From assembly GCF_001655615.1 (NCBI RefSeq), contig NZ_CP011567.1:1621001-1685000 (forward strand): DNA of 64,000 bases, in the 5' to 3' direction. Positions 45,264-55,832 of the stretch are shown here, in pieces (the first letter of the stretch is position 1; the number at the start of each line of letters is the position of its first letter). Origin of the DNA: Pseudomonas sp. GR 6-02 (lineage in GTDB: Bacteria > Pseudomonadota > Gammaproteobacteria > Pseudomonadales > Pseudomonadaceae). A model generated the notes under the pieces. That model did no database searches. It was given only the letters and a program-made list of their open reading frames with translations, and was not told where the DNA came from. The translations under genes were made by a program, and so were the position numbers.

Positions 45264-47581
45264 GCCAGCTACCGAATGATTTTGCGCTGAGTAATCTCAG
45301 CCGCCGCGGTTTCCTCAAGGGCGTGGGCGCCACCAGTGCGCTGGTGCTGGCCGCCAGTTGGGGCTGGCAGGATGCATTAGCCGCCGAAAAAGAGCAGAAA
45401 TTCGGTGCCGACGGCATGCCCAACGGCTGGATCGATGATCCGAAGGTTTACATCAGCATCGCCGCCGATGGCAGCGTGACGGTGATTTGCAACCGTTCGG
45501 AAATGGGCCAGGGCGTGCGCACCAGTCTGTCCATGGTGGTGGCCGATGAACTGGAAGCCGACTGGGCACAGGTCAAAGTGCAACAGGCGCCGGGCGATGA
45601 AGTACGTTTCGGCAATCAGGACACCGACGGCTCGCGCAGCATGCGTCATTGGTACGAGCCGATGCGCCGTTGCGGTGCTGCCGCGCGGACCATGCTTGAG
45701 CAAGCTGCTGCCGCGCAATGGAAAGTGCCGGTCAGCGAGTGCCATGCGCAACTGCACAAGGTCATCCATAAATCGACTGGCCGTGAATTGGGCTACGGCG
45801 CGTTGGCCGCAGCAGCCAGTGCGCTTACGGTGCCGGCTCGCGACAGCCTGCGGCTCAAGCAGCCGTCGGAGTTTCGCTACATCGGCAAGGAAGGCACCAA
45901 GGCCATCGACGGTGCGGACATCGTCAACGGTCGCGCGGTCTACGGCGCCGATGTGCATTTCGACGGCATGCTTTTCGCCACCATCGCCCGTCCGGCGGTC
46001 TACGGCGGCAAGGTCAAATCCTTCGATGCCAGCGCTGCGATGAAAGTCCCGGGGGTGATCAAGGTTCTGCAAATCGAAAGCCGTCCATTGCCGTCCGAGT
46101 TCCAGCCTCTTGGCGGTGTGGCTGTGGTGGCCAGCAACACCTGGGCGGCGATCAAGGGCCGCGAAGCGCTGAAGATCGAGTGGGATGACGGCCCCAACGC
46201 CAGTTACGACTCGATCGCCTACCGCAAGGAACTCGAAGCCGCGTCGCTCAAGCCCGGCAAAGTGGTGCGCAACACCGGCAACATCGACCAGGCCATGAGC
46301 GCTGCCGACAGCACCCTTGAAGCTTCTTACTATCTGCCGCACCTGGCGCAATCGCCGATGGAGCCGATGGTCGCCATCGCCCGTTTCAAGGACGGTGTGT
46401 GTGAGGCCTGGGCGCCAAGCCAGGCGCCGCAAGTCACCCGCGAGCGGATTGGCGAGCGCCTGGGCATTCCGTTCGATAACGTCACGTTCAACGTCACCTT
46501 GCTCGGCGGCGGTTTTGGTCGTAAGTCCAAGCCGGACTTCGTGGTTGAAGCGGCGATCCTGGCCAAGGAATTCCCGGGCAAAGCGGTGCGGGTGCAGTGG
46601 ACCCGTGAAGACGACATCCACCACTCGTATTTCCACACCGTGTCTGCCGAATACCTCAAGGCCAGTCTGAACAAGGACGGCTTGCCGTCTGGCTGGCTGC
46701 ACCGCACGGTGGCGCCAAGCATCACCGCGCTGTTCGCGCCGGGGATGAACCATGAAGCGGCTTTCGAGCTGGGCATGGGTTTTACCAACATGGCTTATGC
46801 GATCCCCAGCGTGCGCCTGGAAAACCCTGAAGCAGCGGTCCACACGCGGGTCGGCTGGTATCGCTCTGTGTCGAACATCCCTCATGGCTTTGCGATTCAG
46901 AGCTTTGTCGATGAACTGGCGCATAAGGCCGGCCAGGACCCGCTCAAATACCAGATCAAGCTGCTTGGCCCGGACCGTCAGATCGATCCGCGTACCTTGA
47001 GTGAAGAGTGGAACTACGGCGAATCCCCCGAGCGGTATCCGATCGATACCGCGCGGATGCGCACCGTGCTGGAAACCGCCGCTAAAGCCGCCGGATGGGG
47101 GCGTAAGCTACCCAAGGGCCGTGGCTTGGGCCTGGCGGTGCATTACAGCTTTGTCACTTATGTGGCAGCCGTGATCGAAGTCGAAGTCAAAGACGATGGC
47201 ACGCTGATCGTGCACAAAGCCGACATCGCCGTGGATTGCGGCCCGCAGATCAACCCCGAGCGAATTCGCTCGCAGTTCGAAGGCGCCTGCGTCATGGGCC
47301 TGGGCAACGCGGTGCTGGGGGAAATCAGCTTCAAGGACGGCAAGGTCCAGCAGGACAACTTCCACATGTACGAAGTGGCGCGCATGTCCCTGGCACCGAA
47401 GGAAGTCGCCGTGCACCTGGTCACGCCACCGGGCAATGTACCGTTGGGCGGGGTCGGTGAGCCGGGCGTGCCGCCGATTGCGCCAGCGCTGTGCAACGCG
47501 ATCTTCGCGGCCACCGGCAAGCGCATCCGTGACTTGCCGGTTCGCTATCAGCTGCAAGGCTGGCAGAAGGCTGGCGCCTGA
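45260..47581 (+). CDS. Molybdopterin-dependent oxidoreductase large subunit (isoquinoline 1-oxidoreductase beta type)
   Basis: A 773-residue catalytic subunit of the xanthine oxidase family. The N-terminus [19 protein letters not shown] is a twin-arginine signal, so the holoenzyme should act in the periplasm. The Mo-site region has [12 protein letters not shown] and the C-terminal [19 protein letters not shown] with the active-site Glu. The real substrate is often an aldehyde or N-heterocycle and is unknown here. It overlaps the small-subunit and XdhC genes. Confidence 0.9.
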   Translation: MSQLPNDFALSNLSRRGFLKGVGATSALVLAASWGWQDALAAEKEQKFGADGMPNGWIDDPKVYISIAADGSVTVICNRSEMGQGVRTSLSMVVADELEADWAQVKVQQAPGDEVRFGNQDTDGSRSMRHWYEPMRRCGAAARTMLEQAAAAQWKVPVSECHAQLHKVIHKSTGRELGYGALAAAASALTVPARDSLRLKQPSEFRYIGKEGTKAIDGADIVNGRAVYGADVHFDGMLFATIARPAVYGGKVKSFDASAAMKVPGVIKVLQIESRPLPSEFQPLGGVAVVASNTWAAIKGREALKIEWDDGPNASYDSIAYRKELEAASLKPGKVVRNTGNIDQAMSAADSTLEASYYLPHLAQSPMEPMVAIARFKDGVCEAWAPSQAPQVTRERIGERLGIPFDNVTFNVTLLGGGFGRKSKPDFVVEAAILAKEFPGKAVRVQWTREDDIHHSYFHTVSAEYLKASLNKDGLPSGWLHRTVAPSITALFAPGMNHEAAFELGMGFTNMAYAIPSVRLENPEAAVHTRVGWYRSVSNIPHGFAIQSFVDELAHKAGQDPLKYQIKLLGPDRQIDPRTLSEEWNYGESPERYPIDTARMRTVLETAAKAAGWGRKLPKGRGLGLAVHYSFVTYVAAVIEVEVKDDGTLIVHKADIAVDCGPQINPERIRSQFEGACVMGLGNAVLGEISFKDGKVQQDNFHMYEVARMSLAPKEVAVHLVTPPGNVPLGGVGEPGVPPIAPALCNAIFAATGKRIRDLPVRYQLQGWQKAGA

Positions 47582-48564
47582 TGGATAGCGTCGATCTGAA
47601 CGTCCTGCGCAGCGTGCTGGAATGGCGCCGCGCCGGTCAGCGGGTGATGTTGTACAGCGTGGTTCAGACCTGGGGTACCGCGCCCCGGGCACCTGGCGCC
47701 ATGCTCGCCTTGCGTGGCGATGGCGTAGTGATTGGCTCGGTGTCCGGTGGCTGTGTCGAGGATGACCTGATTGCCCGGCTGCACGATGGCCGTATCCCGG
47801 CCGATGGGCCTCCGGTGCAGTTGATTACTTATGGCGTCACTCGTGAGGAGGCCGCGCGGTTTGGTTTGCCCTGCGGCGGCACGTTGCGCCTGACCGAGGA
47901 GCGCGTCGGCGATCCGGCGTGGGTCGCCCAGTTGCTGGCGCGCTGCGAGGCGCATGAAATTGTTGCGCGCTCGCTGGATATTGCGACCGGTGAAGTGGTT
48001 CTGCAGCCGGCGAACAAGCACGATGTGCTGAGTTTTGATGGCAACACACTGCGCGCCATTTACGGCCCGCGTTGGCGATTGTTGTTGATCGGCGCGGGGC
48101 AGCTATCGCGGTATGTCGCCGAGATGGCACGGCTGCTGGATTTCGAAGTGCTGATCTGCGATCCGCGCACCGAGTTCGTCTACGGCTGGGAAGAACAACA
48201 CGGTCGCTTCGTTCCGGGCATGCCCGACGAAGCAGTGCTGACCATCCAGACCGACGAACGCACCGCCATCGTCGCGCTCACCCACGATCCGCGCCTGGAT
48301 GACATGGCGCTGCTCACGGCCCTGGATTCCAGGGCATTTTATGTCGGTGCGCTGGGTTCGCGAGTCAACAGTCAGAAGCGCCGGGACAACCTGGCTCAGC
48401 TAGGCTTGTCCCAACAGGCCATCGAACGCTTGCACGGCCCGATCGGCTTGCACATCGGCAGCCATACTCCGGCGGAAATCGCTTTGTCGCTGCTGGCCGA
48501 GATTGTGGCGATCAAGAACGGCATCGAGCTCAAGCAGAAGAGGCCGTTGCAGGAGGGCGTATGA
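47581..48564 (+). CDS. XdhC/CoxI-family molybdenum cofactor maturation factor
   Basis: A 327-residue protein with the XdhC N-terminal segment (APGAMLALRGDGVVIGSVSGG) and a Rossmann-like C-terminal domain (LLLIGAGQLSRYVAEMARLL). XdhC binds and protects Mo cofactor before insertion into this hydroxylase family. Its start overlaps the large-subunit stop by one base, and it overlaps the next gene by four. Confidence 0.92.
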   Translation: MDSVDLNVLRSVLEWRRAGQRVMLYSVVQTWGTAPRAPGAMLALRGDGVVIGSVSGGCVEDDLIARLHDGRIPADGPPVQLITYGVTREEAARFGLPCGGTLRLTEERVGDPAWVAQLLARCEAHEIVARSLDIATGEVVLQPANKHDVLSFDGNTLRAIYGPRWRLLLIGAGQLSRYVAEMARLLDFEVLICDPRTEFVYGWEEQHGRFVPGMPDEAVLTIQTDERTAIVALTHDPRLDDMALLTALDSRAFYVGALGSRVNSQKRRDNLAQLGLSQQAIERLHGPIGLHIGSHTPAEIALSLLAEIVAIKNGIELKQKRPLQEGV

Positions 48565-49154
48565 GTGACTCCATTGGCGTTATCGTTCTAGCCGCCGGGC
48601 AGGGCAGCCGGTTTCGACAGGTAGCGGGTGACGATAAGGACAAGTTGCTGGTGGACTGCACCGCCCGTGATGGCATCACCGTGCACTCAATGATCGAGCA
48701 GGTGCTGGTGAATCTGCCAGCCACACTCGAGAAGCGTGTGCTGGTCACCACCGCGGACCGCCCGCAAGTGATTCGCATGGCGCAGGCTTATGGTTGCGAG
48801 ATTGTGCGAATCGAGACGACCGGCCTGGGCGACAGCATTGCGGCGGGTGTGGCGGCCTGTTCGCACCTCGGTGGCTGGCTGATCATGCTGGGGGATATGC
48901 CGTTTATCCTGCCGTCGAGCATTGAGCAGGTCGTCGCGGCCATTGCGGATGACACCATCAGCGTGCCGGTGCATGAAGGGCAATATGGGCATCCGGTGGG
49001 GTTCGGGCGAAGCTTCGGTCCGGGATTGATGGCGTTGACCGGCGATCAGGGCGCCAAATCACTGTTTGCGCAGGCGAGGGTGGTCGAGGTGGCGGTGGAG
49101 GATCCGGGTGTGTTGTGGGATGTGGACATACCAGAGAGGTTGGTCTTCGCCTGA
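48561..49154 (+). CDS. MocA-like nucleotidyltransferase
   Basis: A 197-residue NTP-transferase with VIVLAAGQGSRFRQ and the HPVGFGRSF motif, matching MocA-type molybdenum cofactor cytidylyltransferases that make the MCD form used by the adjacent hydroxylase. Residues 24-31 (DDKDKLLV) replace the more usual GxxKLL. It is the last gene of the four-gene molybdenum hydroxylase operon. Confidence 0.88.
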   Translation: MSDSIGVIVLAAGQGSRFRQVAGDDKDKLLVDCTARDGITVHSMIEQVLVNLPATLEKRVLVTTADRPQVIRMAQAYGCEIVRIETTGLGDSIAAGVAACSHLGGWLIMLGDMPFILPSSIEQVVAAIADDTISVPVHEGQYGHPVGFGRSFGPGLMALTGDQGAKSLFAQARVVEVAVEDPGVLWDVDIPERLVFA

Positions 49155-49194
49155 TGCACCGCCATCGCGGTTTTCCTGCGAAGCAACCGACATA

Positions 49195-49231
49195 AAAAAG
49201 CCCCGCCTGGGATCACCAGGCGGGGCTTTTT
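49195..49231. terminator. Bidirectional terminator between mocA-like gene and rne
   Basis: A perfect 16-bp stem AAAAAGCCCCGCCTGG (49195-49210) / CCAGGCGGGGCTTTTT (49216-49231) lies between convergent genes and works for both. Confidence 0.95.
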
Positions 49232-49245
49232 AGTGGCCGATGGAA

Positions 49246-52200
49246 TCAGGCGAGGGGTTTAGGCTCGTGCTCTTTTTCCAGGGCTTGCTCGTGTTGCTCT
49301 ACCGCTTCCTGTACGGAGCGCGGTGCTTCGTCGATCACGGATTCAACCGGCTCGGCAGACACTTCAGCGGCCGGGGCAGGGGCTGCCTCGACGACTTCAG
49401 CAACAACCGGTGCTGGCTCGGCAGCGGCCGGAGCAGCAGCGGCAGCCAGTTCGGCTTCCTTCTGCAGACGCTCGGCTTCACGCTTGCGACGACGTACTTC
49501 ACGTGGGTCGTTCGGCGCACGGCCACTTGGAGTCAGAGCGCTGACAGGGGCAGCTTCGACCACGGGTGCAGCTTCGGCAGCCACCGGTGCTTCAAGCAGC
49601 GGAGCAGGCTCGGCAGCCGCAACCACTGGCTCGGAGACCGTGGCTTCAGCCGCTGGGGCTTCAGCAACCGGAGCCTCAGCGACTGGCGCTGGAGCTTCGA
49701 CAGCAACCGGTGGCTCGGCAACCCAGTTGAACGTGGTTTGTTCTTCACGAACTTCGCGAACTTCACGTGCCGGTTCAGCCACTGGTGCTTCAACGACAGG
49801 TTCTGCAGCAACCACTGGTTCGGCGGCAGCTTCAACTTCCGGCTGTGCTTCACGAACCGGGGCCACTTCGATTTCCGGAGCGGCGATGACTTCCACCGGC
49901 GTGGTCGCTTCAACCACTGGCGCTTCAACCGGAGCGGTTTCCAGAGTGGCAGCAGTAGCGCGTTCGGCTTGCTCGTTGGCTTGTGCTTCAGCAGGTGCGC
50001 TGATCACGGTGCTGGCAACGGCTGCGGTAACAGCCAGGCCGGCGGCCAGATCGGCAGCGCTTGGGGCTTCGGCGTTTTCAGCGGATTCGGATTCTTCCGA
50101 ACCTTCGATCACGTTGCCGTTGGCATCGCGCTGACGCTCACGACGGTTGCTGCGACGACGCTGGCCACGGGAGCGGCGGCGTGGACGATCGCCTTCGGCG
50201 ACTTCCTGACCGTCTTCCTGCAGTTGCTCTTCGTTGGTTGGCAGCTCTTCTTCGGCAGCGGCAGCCGCGGCTTGCTCGGTGCGTGGTTGACGTTCTTCAC
50301 GCGGTGGGCGTGGAGCGCGCTCTTCGCGTGGCTGACGGGCCGGACGCTCTTCAGCGGTGGCAGCGGCGGCCGGAGCGGCATCCAGAGGCTCGCGCAGTTC
50401 ACGAACCGGACGTTCTTCACGCTCGCCACGAGGCTTGCGATCTTCACGCGGTGCGCGCGGTGCACGTTCTTCACGAGGGGCACGTGGAGCGCGTTCTTCG
50501 CGGGCGACTGCTGGCGTTTCTTCGCGGGCTTCGCGTGGTTGACGCTCTTCGCGTGGCTCACGTGGTGCGCGCTCTTCACGCGGTGCACGTTCCTCACGAG
50601 GCTTGCGCTCTTCATCGCGGCGACCGTTACGGTTGCGGCTCTGCTGACGACCGTTGCGACGCTCTTCGTTGCGGGCAGGGCGCTCGGTAGTCGCTGGTTT
50701 TTCAACCACGACCGGCGCAACTGGCTCTTCCTTGGTCGCGAACAGGCTGATCAGCGACTTCACCAGGCCCTTGAACAGGCTTGGCTCAGGCGCGGCAACC
50801 GGCGCAGCTACTGGGGCGGCGACGACTTCGGTCGGCACCGGAGCATTGGCGCGAGCCGGTGCAGTCTTGACTGCGGCTTCCTGGCGAACCAAGGTGCGGG
50901 TCGCGGCGGCTGGCTGGACTTCTTCGACTTCCGCAGCGGCAGCAGCGATCTCGTAGCTGGACTGGTTGATGCTGGCTTCCGGGCTGTCATCACGCAGACG
51001 CTGAACTTCGAAGTGCGGCGTTTCGAGGTGATCGTTCGGCAGAATGACGATGCGGGCGCGGGTGCGCAGTTCGATCTTGGTGATCGAGTTGCGTTTTTCG
51101 TTGAGCAGGAACGCTGCCACCGGGATCGGCACTTGTGCGCGAACTTCGGCGGTGCGGTCTTTCAGGGCTTCTTCTTCGATCAGGCGCAGGATCGCCAGCG
51201 ACAGCGATTCAACGTCACGGATGATGCCGGTGCCGTTGCAACGCGGGCAAACGATGCCGCTGCTTTCGCCCAGCGATGGACGCAGGCGCTGACGGGACAT
51301 TTCCAGCAGGCCGAAGCGCGAGATGCGACCGACTTGCACGCGGGCGCGGTCGGCTTCCAGGCATTCGCGGACTTTCTCTTCCACGGCGCGCTGGTTCTTG
51401 GCAGGGGTCATGTCGATGAAGTCGATGACGATCAGGCCGCCGATGTCGCGCAAGCGCAACTGACGGGCGATTTCTTCGGCGGCTTCAAGGTTGGTCTGCA
51501 GAGCGGTTTCTTCGATGTCGCTGCCTTTGGTGGCGCGCGCCGAGTTGATGTCGATGGACACCAGGGCTTCGGTCGGATCGATGACGATGGAGCCGCCGGA
51601 AGGCAGTTCGACGACGCGCTGAAAGGCGGTTTCGATCTGGCTTTCGATCTGGAAGCGGTTGAACAGCGGAACGCTGTCTTCGTACAGCTTGATCTTGCTG
51701 GCGTACTGCGGCATCACCTGGCGAATGAAGGTCAGGGCTTCGTCCTGGGCTTCAACGCTGTCGATCAGCACTTCGCCGATGTCCTGGCGCAGGTAATCGC
51801 GAATGGCGCGGATGATCACGTTGCTTTCCTGGTAGATCAGGAACGGCGCGGCGCGGTCCAGCGAGGCTTCTTTGATGGCGGTCCAGAGTTGCAGCAGGTA
51901 GTCGAGGTCCCACTGCATTTCTTCGCTGCTGCGGCCAAGGCCGGCAGTGCGAACGATCAGACCCATGTCGGCCGGGGCAACCAGGCCGTTGAGGGCTTCA
52001 CGCAGTTCGTTGCGCTCTTCACCTTCGATGCGACGGGAGATACCGCCGGCACGCGGGTTGTTCGGCATCAGAACCAGGTAACGACCGGCCAGGCTGATGA
52101 AGGTGGTCAGGGCGGCGCCCTTGTTGCCACGTTCTTCTTTTTCGACTTGAACGATGACTTCCTGGCCTTCGCTCAGGACGTCCTTGATGTTGACGCGGCC

Positions 52201-52449
52201 TTCGGGAGTTTTCTTGAAGTATTCGCGGGAGATTTCTTTGAGGGGCAGGAAGCCGTGGCGCTCAGAGCCGAAATCGACAAAGGCAGCCTCAAGGCTTGGT
52301 TCGATGCGAGTAATCCGGCCTTTATAGATGTTGGCCTTCTTCTGCTCGCGTGCACCGGATTCGATGTCCAGGTCGTAGAGGCGTTGGCCATCTACCAGTG
52401 CAACACGCAACTCTTCAGGTTGAGTCGCGTTAATCAGCATTCTTTTCAT
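49246..52449 (-). CDS. rne: Ribonuclease E
   Basis: A 1067-residue endoribonuclease, the core of mRNA decay and rRNA/tRNA processing. It has an S1 domain at about 38-120, catalytic D300 ([10 protein letters not shown]) and D343 (VIDFIDM), and the zinc-link CPRC at 401-404 that joins dimers. From about residue 520 the protein is disordered: Arg/Glu/Pro repeats ([12 protein letters not shown] type) then Ala/Pro/Val-rich segments, the degradosome scaffold. Near the end FNWVAEPP may be a short interaction motif. The start is [10 protein letters not shown], as in relatives. Confidence 0.97.
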   Translation of the reverse strand: MKRMLINATQPEELRVALVDGQRLYDLDIESGAREQKKANIYKGRITRIEPSLEAAFVDFGSERHGFLPLKEISREYFKKTPEGRVNIKDVLSEGQEVIVQVEKEERGNKGAALTTFISLAGRYLVLMPNNPRAGGISRRIEGEERNELREALNGLVAPADMGLIVRTAGLGRSSEEMQWDLDYLLQLWTAIKEASLDRAAPFLIYQESNVIIRAIRDYLRQDIGEVLIDSVEAQDEALTFIRQVMPQYASKIKLYEDSVPLFNRFQIESQIETAFQRVVELPSGGSIVIDPTEALVSIDINSARATKGSDIEETALQTNLEAAEEIARQLRLRDIGGLIVIDFIDMTPAKNQRAVEEKVRECLEADRARVQVGRISRFGLLEMSRQRLRPSLGESSGIVCPRCNGTGIIRDVESLSLAILRLIEEEALKDRTAEVRAQVPIPVAAFLLNEKRNSITKIELRTRARIVILPNDHLETPHFEVQRLRDDSPEASINQSSYEIAAAAAEVEEVQPAAATRTLVRQEAAVKTAPARANAPVPTEVVAAPVAAPVAAPEPSLFKGLVKSLISLFATKEEPVAPVVVEKPATTERPARNEERRNGRQQSRNRNGRRDEERKPREERAPREERAPREPREERQPREAREETPAVAREERAPRAPREERAPRAPREDRKPRGEREERPVRELREPLDAAPAAAATAEERPARQPREERAPRPPREERQPRTEQAAAAAAEEELPTNEEQLQEDGQEVAEGDRPRRRSRGQRRRSNRRERQRDANGNVIEGSEESESAENAEAPSAADLAAGLAVTAAVASTVISAPAEAQANEQAERATAATLETAPVEAPVVEATTPVEVIAAPEIEVAPVREAQPEVEAAAEPVVAAEPVVEAPVAEPAREVREVREEQTTFNWVAEPPVAVEAPAPVAEAPVAEAPAAEATVSEPVVAAAEPAPLLEAPVAAEAAPVVEAAPVSALTPSGRAPNDPREVRRRKREAERLQKEAELAAAAAPAAAEPAPVVAEVVEAAPAPAAEVSAEPVESVIDEAPRSVQEAVEQHEQALEKEHEPKPLA
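50360..50605. repeat. Low-complexity repeats inside the rne tail
   Basis: Repeated units encode Arg-Glu-Glu-Arg-Ala-Pro-Arg (read on the minus strand) in the arginine-rich RNA-binding part of RNase E. The unit is 15-21 bases and imperfect. Length may vary between strains by slippage. The opposite strand stays open as a by-product of codon bias. Confidence 0.7.
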
Positions 52450-52810
52450 GTAGTACCGTCGGTTTCCGGGCTGCCGGAAACGGCGTTCGGCACACACGAC
52501 TTCTCACGGTCGGTGTCAGGTGCGTCGGGAGCGGTTGGCCATTCCCGTGTCCAGCGATGTCCGACCAATTGGGCCGGTATCGCGACGTACGCGTCCTGCT
52601 TGCTGTGGCTACTTAAGCACTCAGTCAGGAGGAGGAATCAACCGGCGGCTGTGGACGAGATGAAGCGTCTTGATAAAGCCTATTGCTACACAGTCCAGCG
52701 GTTGTGCATCTCCACCCTACACGTATCCCTGATAATTCGGGTGCTGCCGCGCGCAGAATCCGCAGCGGGTTGGCATTTACCGTGAGCTCCGAAAGGGGAG
52801 GTCACGCATC

Positions 52811-52912
52811 ATGGCTAATTTAGGCGTTGTTTCCGAAGCGTTCGCTCGGGGTCGTTTGCAGCTGACTGCACTTTGTGAACTGGCCGTGAATATTTGCTCG
52901 GAAGGCGAGTGA
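52811..52912 (+). CDS. Possible small protein (33 residues)
   Basis: ATG at 52811 is preceded by GGGGAGG with nine bases between, a strong ribosome site that is hard to explain otherwise. The peptide MANLGVVSEAFARGRLQLTA continues with LCELAVNICSEGE. No homologue is known to me. It could be a leader peptide or a chance frame. Confidence 0.35.
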   Translation: MANLGVVSEAFARGRLQLTALCELAVNICSEGE

Positions 52913-53133
52913 AAACTCTGCTTTGCGGCATGATTCAGGCCTTATGTCACCTGCGCTTGTTACAACTGCAAACTCTGCCGTTACGTAGCGAAAGCCCCGT
53001 AGGACGGCCTCTCGTCCTCGTGAATTGCGTTGGTCAGGGCCGGTTTTTGACCGTTAGTCCGCTGTCCAGGCCACTTTTGGCGGCGTTCGCGACTATAGCA
53101 GCAATGATTAAGTGCTTCAATTCCATAAAAAAT

Positions 53134-53142
53134 TGTTATCAT
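53134..53142 (+). promoter_or_regulatory. Extended -10 of rluC
   Basis: TG-T-TATCAT (53134-53142) is an extended -10 with its last base seven bases before the rluC ATG at 53150. No good -35 is seen at 16-18 bp. With a usual 6-8 base distance, transcription would begin on or next to the start codon. Confidence 0.45.
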
Positions 53143-53149
53143 CCGCACC

Positions 53150-54109
53150 ATGACGACTACTGCCCCTTCGACCCCAGGCGTACAACTGCTTGAGGTCTCG
53201 CCGGAATATGCCGGCCAACGTATTGATAACTTCCTTCTCGCTCGGCTCAAAGGCGTGCCCAAGACCTTGATTTACCGCATTTTGCGTAAAGGCGAAGTGC
53301 GGGTGAACAAAGGTCGGATCAAGCCCGAATACAAGCTGCAGGCGGGCGACATCGTGCGCGTGCCGCCGGTTCGCGTGCCCGAACGCGACGAGCCCGTGCC
53401 GCTGGCGCAGGGGCTGCTGCAGCGGCTCGAGGCCTCGATTGTCTATGAAGACAAGGCGCTGATCGTGATCAACAAGCCCGCTGGCATCGCGGTTCACGGC
53501 GGCAGCGGCTTGAATTACGGCGTCATCGAAGCCTTTCGTCAGTTACGTCCTGATGCAAAAGAGCTCGAGTTGGTTCACCGCCTCGACCGGGACACGTCCG
53601 GCCTGCTGATGATCGCCAAAAAGCGCAGCATGTTGCGTCACTTGCACGCCGCATTGCGCGGTGATGGCGTCGACAAGCGCTATATGGCGCTGGTGCGCGG
53701 CAACTGGGCGACCTCGATCAAACAAGTCCGTGCGCCGTTGCAAAAGAGCAATCTGCGCTCCGGCGAGCGCATGGTCGAAGTCGACGAAGAAGGCAAGGAG
53801 GCTCTTACCGTGTTCAAGGTGCTGCGCCGCTTCGGTGACTTTGCCACCATGGTCGAAGCCAAGCCGATCACCGGTCGCACTCACCAGATTCGCGTCCATA
53901 CTTTGCATGCCGGGCATTGCATCGCCGGCGACACCAAGTACGGCGATGAAGATTTCAGCAAGGAAATTCGTGACCTGGGCGGCAAGCGTCTATTCCTGCA
54001 TGCCTACATGCTGACCGTGCCGCTGCCTGATGGCGGCGAGCTGAAGTTGCAGGCACCGGTCGACGAGATGTGGGCCAAAACCGTGGAGCGATTGAGTGCG
54101 CCCATCTGA
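53150..54109 (+). CDS. rluC: 23S rRNA pseudouridine synthase RluC
   Basis: A 319-residue synthase that modifies U955, U2504 and U2580 of 23S rRNA in E. coli. It has an S4-like N-terminal domain ([20 protein letters not shown]) and the catalytic motif [15 protein letters not shown] with the conserved Asp. The start ATG has no Shine-Dalgarno and sits close behind a -10 sequence. The stop overlaps the HAD gene by 14 bases. Position next to rne is conserved in gammaproteobacteria. Confidence 0.96.
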   Translation: MTTTAPSTPGVQLLEVSPEYAGQRIDNFLLARLKGVPKTLIYRILRKGEVRVNKGRIKPEYKLQAGDIVRVPPVRVPERDEPVPLAQGLLQRLEASIVYEDKALIVINKPAGIAVHGGSGLNYGVIEAFRQLRPDAKELELVHRLDRDTSGLLMIAKKRSMLRHLHAALRGDGVDKRYMALVRGNWATSIKQVRAPLQKSNLRSGERMVEVDEEGKEALTVFKVLRRFGDFATMVEAKPITGRTHQIRVHTLHAGHCIAGDTKYGDEDFSKEIRDLGGKRLFLHAYMLTVPLPDGGELKLQAPVDEMWAKTVERLSAPI

Positions 54110-54758
54110 TTACAAGCTGCTGATTTTCGATTGGGACGGTACGCTCGCAGACTCCATTGGTCGGATTGTCGAGGCGATGCACGTGGCGTCCAGGCGCTCT
54201 GGCTTCCCGTTGCGCGATGATTTTGCGGTCAAAGGCATTATCGGTCTCGGGTTGCCGGAGGCGATTCGGACTTTGTATCCCGAGATCGGCGATGGCGAGC
54301 TTATGGCTTTCCGTGACTATTATGCGGAGCACTACATCGCGGCAGAGGCTGTTCCTTCGCCGTTGTTCGAGGGCGTGCTTGAGTCGATGGAGGCGTTTCG
54401 TGCTGACGGCTATCACCTGGCGGTTGCCACCGGCAAGGCTCGGCGCGGGCTGGACCGGGTGCTGAAAGCTCACGGTTGGGAAGATTATTTTGATGTCACT
54501 CGCGCAGCCGATGAAACGGCCAGCAAGCCCCATCCGTTGATGCTTGAGCAGATTCTCGCCCATTGCGAGGTTCGTCCGGAGCAGGCGCTGATGGTCGGGG
54601 ATTCGTCCTTCGATCTGCAGATGGCGCGTAACGCCGGCATGGATTCGGTGGCGGTCAGCTATGGCGCTCAATCGATTGAGGCGTTGCGGCAGTTCGAACC
54701 GCGGCTGTCCATTGATCGTTTTTCAGAATTGCGCGCCTGGCTGAGTCAGCGGGCATAA
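54096..54758 (+). CDS. HAD-IA family hydrolase
   Basis: A 220-residue phosphatase of the Gph/PGPase-like group. It has the nucleophile motif [13 protein letters not shown], motif [10 protein letters not shown], the Lys in ASKPHPLML and motif [14 protein letters not shown]. The substrate may be phosphoglycolate or another small phosphate ester. The GTG start lies 14 bases inside rluC, so it is translationally coupled. Confidence 0.93.
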   Translation: MRPSDYKLLIFDWDGTLADSIGRIVEAMHVASRRSGFPLRDDFAVKGIIGLGLPEAIRTLYPEIGDGELMAFRDYYAEHYIAAEAVPSPLFEGVLESMEAFRADGYHLAVATGKARRGLDRVLKAHGWEDYFDVTRAADETASKPHPLMLEQILAHCEVRPEQALMVGDSSFDLQMARNAGMDSVAVSYGAQSIEALRQFEPRLSIDRFSELRAWLSQRA

Positions 54759-54782
54759 CGGTTTTTTGCAGGGGTAGATGTC

Positions 54783-55772
54783 ATGACCGACGAATGGAAA
54801 GCACCCGCCAAGGCGAGCGCGGAGAGCGGTGACGAAAAAAGCTGGAAGCTGCTGGAAAAGACCCTGCTGGCTAGTGTGCAGGAGCATCGCCGATCCCGTC
54901 GCTGGGGGATTTTCTTCAAGCTGCTGACCTTTGCATATCTGTTGCTTGCGTTGTTCTTGTTCTCGCCGCTGATGGATATGGAAAAAAGCGCCACTCGCGG
55001 TTCCGCTTACACGGCGCTGATCGATATAACCGGCATGATCGCCGACAAAGAGCCGGCGAGTGCAGATAATATCGTCGGCAGTCTGCGTAAAGCCTTCGAG
55101 GACAATAAGGTCAAGGGTGTGATCCTGCGGATCAACAGTCCGGGCGGCAGTCCGGTGCAGTCGGGTTATGTCTATGACGAGATTCGTCGTTTGCGCGGCT
55201 TGCATCCGGATACCAAGGTTTACGCGGTGATCTCGGATCTGGGAGCTTCCGGTGCCTATTACATTGCCAGTGCGGCAGATCAGATCTATGCCGACAAGGC
55301 GAGCCTGGTGGGTTCCATTGGTGTGACCGCGGCCGGTTACGGTTTTGTCGGCACCATGGAAAAATTGGGTGTCGAGCGTCGTACCTACACCTCTGGCGAG
55401 CACAAATCATTCCTCGATCCGTTCCAGCCGCAGAAGCCTGAAGAAACTCAGTTCTGGCAGGGTGTGCTCGACACCACTCATCAGCAGTTCATCAGTAGCG
55501 TCAAGAAGGGGCGTGGCGATCGTCTCAAGGACAAAGATCATCCGGAGCTGTTCTCCGGGCTGGTCTGGTCCGGTGAGCAGGCGCTGCCGCTGGGCTTGAT
55601 TGATGGTCTGGGCAGTGCCAGTTCGGTGGCGCGTGACGTGATTGGCGAGAAAGAGCTGGTGGACTTCACTATCGAGGAGTCGCCGTTTGATCGCTTCTCG
55701 AAAAAGCTCGGTGCCAGCGTGGCTGAGCATTTGGCGATGTGGATGGGCTTCCAGGGGCCGGCGTTGCGCTGA
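54783..55772 (+). CDS. sppA: Signal peptide peptidase SppA, short type
   Basis: A 329-residue inner-membrane serine protease of family S49 that degrades remnant signal peptides. One membrane helix lies at about 43-63, after a cytoplasmic N-terminus. The catalytic Ser is in SDLGASGAYYIA, and a Lys in TSGEHKSFLDPF completes the dyad. The length is that of the single-domain octameric form. It lies 24 bases after the HAD gene and ends at a strong terminator. Confidence 0.94.
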   Translation: MTDEWKAPAKASAESGDEKSWKLLEKTLLASVQEHRRSRRWGIFFKLLTFAYLLLALFLFSPLMDMEKSATRGSAYTALIDITGMIADKEPASADNIVGSLRKAFEDNKVKGVILRINSPGGSPVQSGYVYDEIRRLRGLHPDTKVYAVISDLGASGAYYIASAADQIYADKASLVGSIGVTAAGYGFVGTMEKLGVERRTYTSGEHKSFLDPFQPQKPEETQFWQGVLDTTHQQFISSVKKGRGDRLKDKDHPELFSGLVWSGEQALPLGLIDGLGSASSVARDVIGEKELVDFTIEESPFDRFSKKLGASVAEHLAMWMGFQGPALR

Positions 55773-55785
55773 TCGTTGTCTGCAT

Positions 55786-55817
55786 AAAAAAACCGGCCTG
55801 TGTGGCCGGTTTTTTTG
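55786..55817. terminator. Bidirectional terminator between sppA and maf
   Basis: Stem AACCGGCC (55792-55799) / GGCCGGTT (55805-55812) has a run of A on the left and seven T on the right. It lies between convergent genes. Confidence 0.92.
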
Positions 55818-55832
55818 TGCGCGCGCAGCGGT

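Larger units (their letters stand above)
52450..53149. other. 700-base divergent region between rne and rluC
   Basis: It should hold the long 5' untranslated region of rne (in E. coli this leader mediates autoregulation) and the rluC promoter. Visible items are a 33-codon frame with a good ribosome site (52811-52912, plus strand) and an extended -10-like TGTTATCAT (53134-53142) just before rluC. I cannot fix the rne promoter. No terminator is seen. Confidence 0.6.

Noticed and set aside
49240..52785. A 1181-codon plus-strand open frame across rne
   Set aside because: It lies wholly antisense to a clear RNase E gene, has no domain and an untypical Phe/Gly/Arg-rich composition, and is produced by the codon bias of the minus-strand gene.
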